DNA of 64,000 bases. Source: Terrimesophilobacter sp964651535 (GTDB taxonomy: Bacteria; Actinomycetota; Actinomycetes; Actinomycetales; Microbacteriaceae). Position 1 is the stretch's first letter. Every line of letters begins with the position of its first letter. Below the pieces are notes generated by a model. It saw only the letters and a list, made by a program, of their open reading frames with translations. It made no database searches and was not told the DNA's origin. Below, piece after piece: positions 15,972 through 24,784 of this stretch. The stretch is from NCBI GenBank assembly GCA_964651535.1, contig CAZYYE010000002.1, positions 372,001 through 436,000 on the forward strand, read 5' to 3'. A program made the position numbers and the translations under genes.

Positions 15972-16322
15972 TTACTTTCCTTCCTTGTTCGTGTCTGTGC
16001 TGTGTCGTCGGAGTTGCTCGATGCGTCCGGACAAAAACGCCCACGTCGTCCAGAATTCGTCGAGGTACTCGGCACCGCTCGCGTTCAGCGAATACACCTT
16101 GCGCGGTGGCCCCTTCTCGGATGGCACTTTCTCGACGTCCACGAAGCCCCGCTGCTCGACCCTCACCAGGAGCGCGTACACAGTGCCCTCGACGATGTCG
16201 GAGAAACCCTCCTCGCGCAGCCGAGCGGTGATCTCGTAGCCGTATGCCGGTTCAACGGCAAGGGTTGCGAGGATGATGCCCTCCAGGGTGCCCTTGAGCA
16301 TTTCCGTCATCTGCCGTGCCAC
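15972..16322 (-). CDS. PadR-family transcriptional regulator
   Basis: 116 residues. PadR markers: LKGTLEGIILATLAVEPAYGYEITARLREEGF and VEGTVYALLVRVEQRGFVDVE (wing and recognition helix), then RKVYSLNASGAEYLDEF. GTG 16322 is preceded by GGGGAG at a suitable distance; ATG 16310 is an alternative. First gene of a four-gene operon with DUF1048 and the ABC exporter. It likely represses this operon through the dyad at 16349-16368 and is released by the exported compound. Confidence 0.9.
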   Translation of the reverse strand: MARQMTEMLKGTLEGIILATLAVEPAYGYEITARLREEGFSDIVEGTVYALLVRVEQRGFVDVEKVPSEKGPPRKVYSLNASGAEYLDEFWTTWAFLSGRIEQLRRHSTDTNKEGK

Positions 16323-16348
16323 GGCAACTCCCCACTACTCAGTGATGC

Positions 16349-16368
16349 TTACTACCAGTAGATAGTAA
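16349..16368. promoter_or_regulatory. PadR-type operator
   Basis: TTACTA-CCAGTAGA-TAGTAA, a perfect 6-bp-arm dyad 26 nt upstream of the PadR start, in an AT-rich patch. TACTA/TAGTA arms are the usual PadR-type target. Confidence 0.65.
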
Positions 16369-16516
16369 CACTGAATACCGACAGCACAAGCCCACGGTGG
16401 ATCCGGTTATTCGACCGGTTGACAGTCTCGACAAAGAGCAGAATTGAAGAAGCGCATTCCCGCGTGCACGCTTACGCTAGGTGCCACACCATGACGGTTC
16501 CAACTACGGGGAGAGC

Positions 16517-16927
16517 ATGAGCACGTTCAGCAAAGAAGAAAAGGCGGCAATGCAGGCGGCCGTCGCGGAAGAGAAGGCGGCGAAGGCAGGAGCCGATATG
16601 GAGGCAGCCTGCCTCGCGGCAATCCAGAAAATGACGGGATCCGACAAGGAGATTGCCCAAACACTGCACGAATTGGTTGGCAAGCATACATCGCTCGCCC
16701 CGAAGACGTGGTACGGGATGCCTGCCTATGCCGACTCGGCCGGAAAAACCATTGTGTTCTTCCAGCCCGCGACGAAGTTCAAGACGAGGTATGCCACGAT
16801 CGGATTCCAGGAGCACGCGAACCTGGATGACGGCAACTTCTGGCCGAACGCGTACGCCGTGACCAGGCTTACCGCCGCAGACCAGAAGCAACTCGTCGCA
16901 CTGCTCAAGAAAGCCGTCAGCTCGTAA
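16517..16927 (+). CDS. DUF1801-type (YdhG-like) protein
   Basis: 136 residues from ATG 16517, preceded by GGGGAG; an upstream ATG at 16481 has no ribosome site. An Ala/Glu/Lys-rich N-terminal helix is followed by IQKMTGSDKEIAQTLHELVGKHTSLAPKTWYGMPAYADSAGKTIVFFQPATKFKTRYATIGF, the WYGMPAY core of the family. Function not established. Confidence 0.72.
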   Translation: MSTFSKEEKAAMQAAVAEEKAAKAGADMEAACLAAIQKMTGSDKEIAQTLHELVGKHTSLAPKTWYGMPAYADSAGKTIVFFQPATKFKTRYATIGFQEHANLDDGNFWPNAYAVTRLTAADQKQLVALLKKAVSS

Positions 16928-16963
16928 GCGCGGCGCCATGAATCTGCGGACCTCGGCCGCTCG

Positions 16964-18310
16964 TCAGATCCCAAGCACCGCTTTCGCGATGAGGAAGTAG
17001 ATGACGAGCCCCGTGGCATCCACGAACGTGCTGATGAATGGCGCAGAAACGATTGCCGGATCGACGCGCAGCGCCCTCGCCCCGAGGGGAATCGCGCCGC
17101 CCACTGCCGCCGCGAGAGTGCCGATGGACGCCACGGTGAGAAGGAGCACCAGCGCGATGTCGACGCCCACGAGAAGCATCGCTGGGACGAACCCGATGAG
17201 ACCCAAAGTCCCGCCGAGCATGAGGCCGACCCGAAGTTCGCGGAAAAGGACCCGAAGAATGTCGCGCGGCCGCACCTCGCCCATCGCGAGCGAGCGCGTG
17301 ATCGTTGTTGCGGCCTGCGAACCGATATTGCCTCCCGCGCCGATCAGCATGGGAATGAAGAGGGCGAGGGCGAGAGACTGTTCCAGCGTCGCAGAGAATG
17401 AATCCTGCACGGCGACGGTGAGAGTCGATGCTCCAACCAGAACGAACAGCCAGACCACGCGGCTTCTCACCACGGCGAAAAGCCGCGCGGACAAGTAGGG
17501 TTGCCGCAACGGCTCCGCACCACCGGTGCGCGCCGCATCCTCCGCCTCCGCCGCAGCGAGAATTGCCGCCGCATCATCGAAGGTGAGGAGGCCGACGAGC
17601 CGGTTCTCGGAGTCCACGACCGCCGTCGCAATCAGATCCGCGTCCACGACTTTGCGGGCAGCATCCTCTTCCGGTTCGTTCACCGAGATCAACAGGGGCT
17701 CATGCATGAGGTCGGCGACCCTGGCATCCGGATCCGCCATGAGCAGGTCACGAAGTTCGACGGCACCCATGACAATGCGAGTGCTCCCCGCAACGGGCAC
17801 GTAATAGATGGTCTCCGCGCTCTGGCCGGCCGAGCGCACGTGGTCGAGGGCCTCACTCGCCGACATTGTCGCGAGTACCTTGATGTATTCGGGAGTCATC
17901 CGCCGGCCGATGCTGCCGATGGGGTAACCGAGGAGAGTCGCCGTGAGCTCGTGCTCCTCGGGCGATAAGCCCAAAAGCAGCTTCTTCGCCACATTTGCCG
18001 GCAGCTCATCGAACAACAGGACTCGGTCATCGGGATCAAGGTCCTCGATCAACTGGCCGACGCGTTCGTCACGGAGCGCTCCGAGCACCTCGCTGGCAAG
18101 GCCGGGATCGAGGTCCTCGAAAACCGCAAGTGCGCGATCCTTGGGCAAGAGCCGGAACAACACGGCGCGCCGACGCGAGTCAGTGCGGCCCAAGAGCGCG
18201 ACGACTTCGTGTGTGCGCAAACCGAGCAGCGCCTCTCGAAGCGCAGCAAGGTCGGTGATCGGGATGTCTTCCACCGCGTCCCGCGTGCCCGGCTCAGCCA
18301 CACTTCTCAC
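16964..18310 (-). CDS. mgtE: Magnesium transporter MgtE
   Basis: 448 residues with the full MgtE architecture: an N-terminal helical superhelix domain (DRALAVFEDLDPGLASEVLGAL, then ELPANVAKKLLLGLSPEE), two CBS domains (about 140-255), and a C-terminal membrane domain with five segments beginning near residue 285. The pore signature IPMLIGAGGNIGSQAATTITRSLA is intact. It imports Mg2+ (or Co2+) down the membrane potential; the CBS domains gate the channel by cytosolic Mg2+. Start GTG 18310 with AGGTAGAG upstream. Confidence 0.95.
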   Translation of the reverse strand: MRSVAEPGTRDAVEDIPITDLAALREALLGLRTHEVVALLGRTDSRRRAVLFRLLPKDRALAVFEDLDPGLASEVLGALRDERVGQLIEDLDPDDRVLLFDELPANVAKKLLLGLSPEEHELTATLLGYPIGSIGRRMTPEYIKVLATMSASEALDHVRSAGQSAETIYYVPVAGSTRIVMGAVELRDLLMADPDARVADLMHEPLLISVNEPEEDAARKVVDADLIATAVVDSENRLVGLLTFDDAAAILAAAEAEDAARTGGAEPLRQPYLSARLFAVVRSRVVWLFVLVGASTLTVAVQDSFSATLEQSLALALFIPMLIGAGGNIGSQAATTITRSLAMGEVRPRDILRVLFRELRVGLMLGGTLGLIGFVPAMLLVGVDIALVLLLTVASIGTLAAAVGGAIPLGARALRVDPAIVSAPFISTFVDATGLVIYFLIAKAVLGI

Positions 18311-18398
18311 CTTCTCTACCTAATGGATGCTCGCCGTTCAGCGTAGCCGGGGCGCTACCCAACTCGGACGCCGACACTAGTACGGCAAACTTGCTCAT

Positions 18399-19505
18399 AT
18401 GAATCTGCCCTTGGACGTCGTGATCGCCCCCGACTCGTTCAAGGGTTCGCTCGATGCGAAGTCTGTCGCATCAGCCGCCGCGCGCGGCTGGCTCACCGTG
18501 CGACCGCACGACCGGGTTCGAGTTTTGCCGCAGGCAGACGGCGGAGAGGGAACGCTCGACGCGGTCGCCGCCGCGGTGCCGAATGCGCTCCGACGCGACG
18601 TCGGTTCGGTCACGGGTCCGGACGGCCGCCCCACTCCCGGAGAGTGGCTTGAACTGCCTGGCAGCATCGGTGTCGTCGAACTCGCCCAGTGCTCCGGGCT
18701 GCCGCTCATGCGCACACTCGACCCGCTCGGCGCGACGACGCGAGGCCTCGGCGAAACCATCCGGCACGCGCTGGATCAGGGCATCGGATCGCTCATCATC
18801 GGCCTGGGCGGCTCCGCCTCAACGGACGGCGGCGCTGGCGCACTCCGCGCTCTCGGCCTCGGCCTCGCAGATTCGGAAGGATCGCAGCTCGATGATGGCG
18901 GTGCGGCGTTGATCGAATTAGCCTGCATCGACGCGTCGGCGTTCAGAGCGCCACCGTCCGAAGGGGTCACCCTGCTCGCCGACGTCACGGCACCGTTGCT
19001 CGGCGACAACGGGGCTGCGGCGGTCTTCGCGCCGCAGAAGGGTGCGGATGTTTCTGAGATCCGCGCGCTCGAGCGCGGCCTGTCCCGCTTCGCGCACGTG
19101 CTGGGCGGCGCCCCGGAGGCGCCGGGATCCGGCGCCGCGGGAGGAACCGCCTACGGATTCGCCACGGTGTGGGATGCCAGAATCGAATCCGGAGCCCGTG
19201 TGATTCAGCGCCTGACGGGGCTAACGGAGGCAATCGATTCGGCCGACGTTGTGCTCACGGGCGAGGGCCGATTCGACGAAACCTCGACGACCGGCAAAGT
19301 CGTCGGAGAACTGCTCTCGCTCGCTACAGGGAGGCGCGCACGGGTTGGCATCATCGCGGGCCGGGTTCAGTCGAACCCGGCCGTCTGGTCGTGCGCCCTG
19401 TCCGACCTCGCAGGTTCGGCAGTTGCCGCAATGGCCGATCCTGTTCGGTACATCGAGGAAGCCGGAGCCGCCGCAGCACGTCATTTTTCGGCACCCGCTC
19501 CCTGA
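18399..19505 (+). CDS. Glycerate kinase
   Basis: 368 residues of the GarK/GlxK-type glycerate kinase family. N-terminal VVIAPDSFKGSLDAKSVA and QADGGEGTLDAVA, then IGLGGSASTDGGAGALRALG (substrate/ATP region) and a C-terminal LTGEGRFDETSTTGKVVGELL. It phosphorylates D-glycerate using ATP, feeding glycolysis or gluconeogenesis. Divergent from mgtE. Its stop runs straight into an inverted repeat that may act as terminator. Confidence 0.93.
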   Translation: MNLPLDVVIAPDSFKGSLDAKSVASAAARGWLTVRPHDRVRVLPQADGGEGTLDAVAAAVPNALRRDVGSVTGPDGRPTPGEWLELPGSIGVVELAQCSGLPLMRTLDPLGATTRGLGETIRHALDQGIGSLIIGLGGSASTDGGAGALRALGLGLADSEGSQLDDGGAALIELACIDASAFRAPPSEGVTLLADVTAPLLGDNGAAAVFAPQKGADVSEIRALERGLSRFAHVLGGAPEAPGSGAAGGTAYGFATVWDARIESGARVIQRLTGLTEAIDSADVVLTGEGRFDETSTTGKVVGELLSLATGRRARVGIIAGRVQSNPAVWSCALSDLAGSAVAAMADPVRYIEEAGAAAARHFSAPAP

Positions 19506-19590
19506 GGAAGTCGCGAAGCGACTGTCTCGAAGGGAACCAACACGTTGATTGACGTTCCCCTTCGAGACGCCGACTTCGTCGGCTCCTCAG
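19502..19590. repeat. Long imperfect inverted repeat (REP-like)
   Basis: Left arm 19502-19537 (CTGAGGAAGTCGCGAAGCGA...) pairs with right arm 19554-19590 (...TCGTCGGCTCCTCAG). It begins at the stop of the glycerate kinase gene. TTCGAGAC...CTCCTCAG palindromes of this kind are common intergenic repeats in Microbacteriaceae and may serve as terminators. Confidence 0.7.
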
Positions 19591-19776
19591 GGAACGGCCA
19601 GCGCCGACTTCGTCGGCTCCTCNNNNNNNNNNNNNNNNNNNNNNNNNNNNNNNNNNNNNNNNNNNNNNNNNNNNNNNNNNNNNNNNNNNNNNNNNNNNNN
19701 NNNNNNNNNNNNNNNNNNNNNNGCTCCTCAGGGAACGGCCAGCGCCGACTTCGTCGGCTCCTCAGGGAACGGCCAG
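19568..19776. repeat. 34-bp tandem repeat containing the assembly gap
   Basis: Unit starting CGCCGACTTCGTCGGCTCCT and ending GGGAACGGCCAG. A full copy at 19568-19601, a partial one up to the gap, a partial after it, and a full copy at 19743-19776. Each unit includes its own small hairpin, GCCGAC-TTC-GTCGGC. The true copy number is unknown. Confidence 0.9.
19623..19722. other. Assembly gap (100 N)
   Basis: Exactly 100 N, the conventional size for a gap of unknown length. It falls inside the tandem repeat, which explains the break. Confidence 0.98.
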
Positions 19777-19780
19777 CACG

Positions 19781-21211
19781 TCAACTACCGGAGTGGGTTT
19801 CCAGAAAGTCGTAGAGCTCGGTGTCGTCCACACCGGGAAAAGTTCCAGACGGCAACGGCGACAGGATGTGCGCGTGCAGCCGGGCACTTGCCCACGCCTT
19901 GTGGGACCAGCGCGCGGCGAGCTCGTCCGATGGCCGCCTGCAGCAGGCCGCATCCGGACACGTCGACGCCTGCCGGTTCGTGGTTTCCCGCCCCCGGAAC
20001 CATTTCGCATCGTTGAACGGAACGCCGAACGTGATCGAGAACTCCTCCGCCTGCGAGGTGCCGATCTGCGTCGAGCACCAGTAGGTGCCGGCGGGCGTGT
20101 CCGAGTACTGGTAAAACTCCGTGGTGCGGTTGGTGCGCTCGAACGCGAGCCGGGCGCTCCAGTGACGGCACACTATTTGCCCTTCGGTCGAACCGGTGAC
20201 GTCGGTCGGAAACCGAAGCCCGTCGTTCTCGTACCCCTTGTAGAGGGCGCCGTCTTCGCCGACCCGGAGGAAGTGCACGGTCATGTCGAGGTGGCTGGTC
20301 GCGAGGTTGGTGAAGCGAAGCGCTGCGGCCTCGTGCGTCACTCCGAACGCGTCCCGGAAATCCTCGATCGCGAGGTTCTTGTCCGCTTTCGCCCCCCTGA
20401 GGAACTCGACGGACTGCCGCAGCGGCATGAGGCACGCCGCCGCGAAGTAATTGATCTCGAGGCGCTGGCGCAGGAACTCCGCATAGCTGGCCGGTTCCTG
20501 ATGGCCGAGAAGCCGGTGCGCGAGCGCCTGCAGCGCCATCGAACGAAGGCCGTGACCGCCGGGAATCGAAGCGGGCGGCAGATAGATTCGCCCGTTCTCC
20601 AGGTCGGTCACCGAGCGCGTCGAGTGCGGTAGATCCGCCGCGAAGATGAGGTCGAATCCGAGATGCTTCGCCATGAGGCTCACCGAACGGTGGGTGAGAG
20701 CCCCCGTGGAGTGCCCGACCTGCCGCAACTGTTCCTGGGCAATTTCCTCGATCTCGGGCATGTAGTTGTTCTGGGTGCGCATGAACTGACGAAGTTCGGT
20801 ATTGGCACGCCGCGCCTCCTCCGGAGTGGCGATGGCTTCTTTCGCCCTACGCGCGAGCTCGCGATGCAGCCCGACGAGAGCTTCGAGCATTTCGTCCGGC
20901 ATCGTGCGCGACGGGCGGATGGCCGGCAGCCCGAGCCCTGCGTACACAGCGCTGCGCTGCATCCGCTCGAGTTCGATTTCCATAGCCGCCCGCGGTGTCG
21001 GTGGTGCAGGGTCCAGCAGGTCCGCTACCTCCACCCCCACCGCGGTCGAGATGGATTGCAGGAGCGACAATCGCGGTTCGCGCCGCCCGTTCTCCATGAG
21101 GGAGAGCTGGCTGCCCGCGATCCCGACATCCTCACCCAGTTGATCGAGAGTGAGCCCCGCGCTGGTCCGGAAATGACGGATGCGCTGCCCCAGTGTCGCA
21201 AGATCGGTCAT
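19781..21211 (-). CDS. RamB-like XRE-family regulator
   Basis: 476 residues from ATG 21211. N-terminal XRE helix-turn-helix (LGQRIRHFRTSAGLTLDQLGEDVGIAGSQLSLMENGRREP), a long linker, an IrrE/ImmA-like domain in the middle (ALAHRLLGHQEP, then YFAAACLMPLRQSV), and a C-terminal domain with clustered cysteines (VCRHW, YWCSTQ, CPDAACCRRP). This layout is that of the short-chain acyl-CoA regulator RamB, which controls acetate and glyoxylate genes in corynebacteria. The ImmA HExxH is not intact, as in RamB. Divergent from PEP carboxykinase. Confidence 0.82.
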   Translation of the reverse strand: MTDLATLGQRIRHFRTSAGLTLDQLGEDVGIAGSQLSLMENGRREPRLSLLQSISTAVGVEVADLLDPAPPTPRAAMEIELERMQRSAVYAGLGLPAIRPSRTMPDEMLEALVGLHRELARRAKEAIATPEEARRANTELRQFMRTQNNYMPEIEEIAQEQLRQVGHSTGALTHRSVSLMAKHLGFDLIFAADLPHSTRSVTDLENGRIYLPPASIPGGHGLRSMALQALAHRLLGHQEPASYAEFLRQRLEINYFAAACLMPLRQSVEFLRGAKADKNLAIEDFRDAFGVTHEAAALRFTNLATSHLDMTVHFLRVGEDGALYKGYENDGLRFPTDVTGSTEGQIVCRHWSARLAFERTNRTTEFYQYSDTPAGTYWCSTQIGTSQAEEFSITFGVPFNDAKWFRGRETTNRQASTCPDAACCRRPSDELAARWSHKAWASARLHAHILSPLPSGTFPGVDDTELYDFLETHSGS

Positions 21212-21226
21212 GAAATCCACTCTAGT

Positions 21227-21246
21227 GAAAGTTTTGCGTTTCTTTC
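21227..21246. promoter_or_regulatory. Candidate RamB-type site in the ramB-like/pckG spacer
   Basis: GAAAG-TTTTGCGTTT-CTTTC, a 5-bp-arm dyad 15 nt before the regulator's start. Its AAAGTTTTGC resembles the AAAGTTTGC core I recall for corynebacterial RamB. Could autoregulate and control pckG. Confidence 0.4.
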
Positions 21247-21320
21247 GAGCGTTCTCACCGGAAATCTCCCGTTTAGGGGCGCAGAATGAAATGACTACCG
21301 ATTTTCACGAGGAGAGAGCG

Positions 21321-23183
21321 ATGACCCTCACGGCACCCCAGCGCACCAATCCCACGGGAGACACCGTCATGAACGAGAAACCCGCAGTTCCGGAGAACGC
21401 GCCGCAGTCTGTCGTCACGTGGGTCAATGAGATCGCCAAACTCACCAAGCCAGCAGCCATTCACTGGTGCGACGGCTCCGCGCAGGAGTACGACATGCTC
21501 ACGCGCATGATGATCGAGACGGGCACTCTCCTTCGGTTGAACCCGGAGCACCGCCCCTACAGCTTTCTCGCCAGAAGCGATCCGAAGGATGTCGCGCGGG
21601 TCGAGGCAAGAACTTTCATCTGCTCCAAGGACCCTGACGATGCCGGCCCGACGAACAACTGGCTCGACCCGGACGAAATGCGCACGACTCTGAAGGGCCT
21701 CTTCGACGGCAGCATGCGCGGGCGGACGATGTACGTCATCCCGTTCTCGATGGGTCCGCTCGGAAGCCCGTTCGCGAAACTCGGTGTTCAAGTCACCGAC
21801 TCCCCCTACGTCGTGGCGAGTATGAACATCATGACGCGCATGGGCGCTGCCGCGCTCGACCTCATCGGCCCCAAGACACCCTGGGTTCCCGCTGTTCACA
21901 GTGTGGGAGCACCACTCCTCGAAGGCGACAAGGACGTGCCGTGGCCGTCGAACGAGACGAAGTACATCACCCATTTTCCGGAGACCCGCGAAATCTGGTC
22001 GTTCGGATCGGCATACGGCGGCAATGCCCTGCTCGCGAAGAAATCGTTCGCTCTGCGCATCGCCTCCGTTCTCGCGCGCGATGAGGGCTGGCTCGCCGAG
22101 CACATGCTCATCCTCAAGATCACGAACCCGCGCGGGAGAGTCTTCCACCTCGCCGCGGCGTTCCCATCTGCGTGCGGCAAGACGAATCTCGCGATGCTGC
22201 GGCCGACGATTCCCGGCTGGAAGGTCGAAACCATCGGCGATGACATCGCCTGGCTTCGGCCGGGCCCGGATGGTCGCTTGCGCGCCATCAACCCGGAAGC
22301 CGGATTCTTCGGCGTCGCACCGGGAACGAGCCCGACGACGAATGCTACGGCCGTGGACACGATCTGGGGCAACACGATCTTCACGAACGTCGCCCTCCGC
22401 GACAACGGCGACGTGTGGTGGGAGGGACTCACGGAAAAAGCTCCCGACCACCTCACCGACTGGCAGGGCAACGACTGGACGCCCGCATCCGGAACGCCCG
22501 CTGCACACCCGAACTCGCGATTCACCGTGTCGGCGCGTCAGGCCCCATCGATAGCGGACTCCTGGGATGACCCCAACGGCGTAGTGCTCGACGCGATCAT
22601 CTTCGGCGGGCGCCGCGCCAACAATGTTCCCCTCGTCGTTGAGGCACGCGACTGGGAGCACGGCGTCTTCATGGGGGCGAACATCTCCTCCGAGCGCACT
22701 GCGGCGGCCGAGGGCAAGGTCGGCGAACTTCGCCGCGACCCCTTCGCCATGATGCCGTTCTGCGGATACAACATGGCCGACCACTGGTCGCACTGGCTCA
22801 GCATGGGAGAACACCTGCGCAAGAACGCTGTGGTACCGCGCATCTTCCAGGTGAACTGGTTCCGCAAGGGCGACGATGGACGATTCCTGTGGCCCGGTTT
22901 CGCCGAGAACGCGCGCGTGCTCGCCTGGATCCTCGATCGGGTTGACGGACAGGTTGGCGCATCGGACACCCCGCTCGGACTCGTGCCGCGGGACGGCGGA
23001 ATCGACCGCGCCGGCATCAACGTCACTGATGAGGACTGGGCCGAACTGTTCGCCATCGACAGGGAAGCCTGGCTGGACGAGCTTACGGGGACGGAAGAGT
23101 TCCTCGCGAAATTCGGCGACCGGCTTCCCGACGCACTCCAAAACCAGCTGAACGACATTCGGCAGCGACTGCAACAGCCTTAA
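21321..23183 (+). CDS. pckG: Phosphoenolpyruvate carboxykinase (GTP)
   Basis: 620 residues from ATG 21321, preceded by GAGGAGA. Signatures of the GTP-dependent enzyme: MRGRTMYVIPFSMGPLGSPFAKLGVQVTDSPYV, the P-loop FPSACGKTNLAM with the reactive Cys, GDDIAWLRPG (Mn/Mg ligands) and NWFRKGDDGRFLWPGF. It converts oxaloacetate and GTP to PEP and CO2, the entry into gluconeogenesis from acetate or amino acids, and can run in reverse as an anaplerotic step. Divergence from a RamB-like gene suggests control by carbon source. Confidence 0.97.
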   Translation: MTLTAPQRTNPTGDTVMNEKPAVPENAPQSVVTWVNEIAKLTKPAAIHWCDGSAQEYDMLTRMMIETGTLLRLNPEHRPYSFLARSDPKDVARVEARTFICSKDPDDAGPTNNWLDPDEMRTTLKGLFDGSMRGRTMYVIPFSMGPLGSPFAKLGVQVTDSPYVVASMNIMTRMGAAALDLIGPKTPWVPAVHSVGAPLLEGDKDVPWPSNETKYITHFPETREIWSFGSAYGGNALLAKKSFALRIASVLARDEGWLAEHMLILKITNPRGRVFHLAAAFPSACGKTNLAMLRPTIPGWKVETIGDDIAWLRPGPDGRLRAINPEAGFFGVAPGTSPTTNATAVDTIWGNTIFTNVALRDNGDVWWEGLTEKAPDHLTDWQGNDWTPASGTPAAHPNSRFTVSARQAPSIADSWDDPNGVVLDAIIFGGRRANNVPLVVEARDWEHGVFMGANISSERTAAAEGKVGELRRDPFAMMPFCGYNMADHWSHWLSMGEHLRKNAVVPRIFQVNWFRKGDDGRFLWPGFAENARVLAWILDRVDGQVGASDTPLGLVPRDGGIDRAGINVTDEDWAELFAIDREAWLDELTGTEEFLAKFGDRLPDALQNQLNDIRQRLQQP

Positions 23184-23214
23184 GCCCTCCTGCGCAGGCT
23201 CAGCCGGCGCTGGC

Positions 23215-23235
23215 ATCGCGCAATAGCTGCGCGAT
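23215..23235. terminator. Hairpin after pckG
   Basis: ATCGCGCA-ATAGC-TGCGCGAT, a perfect 8-bp stem 31 nt after the pckG stop. No U-tract follows, so a stabiliser or weak terminator. Confidence 0.45.
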
Positions 23236-23382
23236 TACCCCAGCTCCACAGCGCCCTCGCCCAACGTTTCGGGTGCCTTCTTCGTCTTAGTAAGTATGAC
23301 CACCATTTCGCCCGCCGTGCGCGGTGTCGCGCGGCAACTTGCGCAGCCCGACAGAATAGGTGCAGCGAAAAGGAGGCTGCCG

Positions 23383-23934
23383 GTGGAGGATCGTGCCGCG
23401 AGCGACCCGGCAGGGCGGTCCTGGGAGCTCGTCGTCAGCCAGCTCGTCGAGGAACGCGGCCACGCGCTCGAACGGTACGCCATGCTCCTGTGCGGCAATG
23501 CGGATGACGCTGCGGATCTGGTTCAGGATGCTCTCGTGAAAACGTTCGGCCGCCTGAGAAACGGCTTCACGGTGAACAGCGCGGAAGCGTATGTGAGGAA
23601 GACCGTGCTCAACGCCTATTTGGACCGCGGCAGGCGGCAATCGCGGTGGCGGCGTATCGCCCACCTCGACCTCGCACCGGAGATCCGGGATTCGGAGGCG
23701 CCCGAGACGGAACGCCGACTGGACCTCCTCGCCCAGCTGCAGCAGCTCGCGCCGCGCGAACGCGCCTGCATCGTGCTGCGCTACTACGAAGACTTGAAGA
23801 TCGACGACATCGGCGCGAGCCTCGGCATCAGCTCCGGAGCCGTGAAGCGGTACCTGAGCGACGCTCTCGCAAAGCTCGCCGTGTCACTGTCCGAGGGAGA
23901 CTTCACCGACATTGGAGGTGGCCGTGCGCACTGA
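23383..23934 (+). CDS. ECF-type RNA polymerase sigma factor
   Basis: 183 residues from GTG 23383, chosen because AAAAGGAGG lies 7 nt upstream; an in-frame ATG at 23296 lacks one. Region 2 (ALERYAMLLCGNADDAADLVQDALVKTF) and region 4 (LAPRERACIVLRYYEDLKIDDIGASLGISSGAVKRYLSDAL) are both clear. It is similar to the SigE/SigM-like subgroup in Streptomyces. It overlaps the next gene, a membrane protein that is probably its anti-sigma or partner. Confidence 0.93.
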   Translation: MEDRAASDPAGRSWELVVSQLVEERGHALERYAMLLCGNADDAADLVQDALVKTFGRLRNGFTVNSAEAYVRKTVLNAYLDRGRRQSRWRRIAHLDLAPEIRDSEAPETERRLDLLAQLQQLAPRERACIVLRYYEDLKIDDIGASLGISSGAVKRYLSDALAKLAVSLSEGDFTDIGGGRAH

Positions 23935-24694
23935 ATCAGAGCTTCGAGACGAGCTTCGGCGGACTCGGCCCGGTACGACATCGCAGATCGATCCCGACGC
24001 GGTCATCCGAAAGGCGAAGGCCCGGCGGGCTCCACGGCAGATCGCGTTCGGGTCCGTCGCGGTTCTCGCTGTGGCCGGTTTCGCCATCCTCGGCACGTCG
24101 ACATTGCCTTCGTTCATCTCGATGTCGACGGGAACCGCGGATTCTGCGGGAATAGCGGGTCCGGAATCGGCGATGAGCGAATTGAAGGACGACCACTTCA
24201 ACGGCCAATATGACGCACGCCGCGCGCTGACCGGCCGTTGCGGTGAAACCAGTTCGGCACTCGCCCCCACCCAGCTTGGGCTCCAACTGATGGCGGCGTT
24301 TCCCTCGTCGATTCCCGCCGACGGCGAGTCGGTCGCTGGAACGGTCACGTTGACGAACACCGGCTCATCGCACGTGCGGGGCTCCACCAGTTCCGAACCC
24401 GTCCTCATTCTGTCCAGGAACGGCGTGACCGTATGGCACAGCAATGGCCCGCTCCCCTCTGAACCACATGCTGTGGATCTCGCACCCGGTGACTCGATCT
24501 CGTACCCCGCCAGCTTCACCCCCGTCGAATGCTCCGCCGAGGATGAGGTCGGCGGCCGATTCCGGGACAATCTCCCGGCGCTCGAACCGGGAGAAGTCGA
24601 ATTGACGGCCGCGATCTGGTTTGTTCCGGAAGGAGCGGATACGGCAGCGGGCGCGGCCATTTCCGGGCCCCCGCAAACGATCACCCTGCGCTGA
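23924..24694 (+). CDS. Membrane protein, probable partner of the ECF sigma factor
   Basis: 256 residues from GTG 23924, with GGAGG upstream; overlaps the sigma factor's end by 11 nt. A short basic cytoplasmic N-terminus (RTESELRDELRRTRP) leads to one membrane segment (FGSVAVLAVAGFAILGTS, about 41-58). Outside, after a linker, comes an Ig-like beta domain (VAGTVTLTNTGSSHV, EPHAVDLAPGDSISYPASF). No zinc-binding anti-sigma motif HxxxCxxC, so an anti-sigma role is inferred from position only. Confidence 0.75.
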   Translation: MRTESELRDELRRTRPGTTSQIDPDAVIRKAKARRAPRQIAFGSVAVLAVAGFAILGTSTLPSFISMSTGTADSAGIAGPESAMSELKDDHFNGQYDARRALTGRCGETSSALAPTQLGLQLMAAFPSSIPADGESVAGTVTLTNTGSSHVRGSTSSEPVLILSRNGVTVWHSNGPLPSEPHAVDLAPGDSISYPASFTPVECSAEDEVGGRFRDNLPALEPGEVELTAAIWFVPEGADTAAGAAISGPPQTITLR

Positions 24695-24732
24695 AGGCAA
24701 ACCCCGGGCGCCGGGCGCGTCGTTAAACGCGA

Positions 24733-24764
24733 CGATCGCTGCCACTTCGTCGGGGCAGCGATCG
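24733..24764. terminator. Bidirectional terminator-like hairpin
   Basis: Perfect 11-bp stem CGATCGCTGCC / GGCAGCGATCG with a 10-nt loop, between convergent genes. No long U-tract on either strand (GTTATCTTCT follows on plus). Confidence 0.6.
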
Positions 24765-24784
24765 CGCGTTATCTTCTGGAGCGC

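Noticed and set aside
19568..19776. CRISPR array
   Set aside because: Units are directly adjacent with no variable spacers and no cas genes nearby.
19545..19814. Open frames reading through the N gap
   Set aside because: They translate the tandem repeat and the Ns; no biological start or family.
21273..23216. 647-residue minus-strand frame
   Set aside because: Exact antisense of pckG; no family features.
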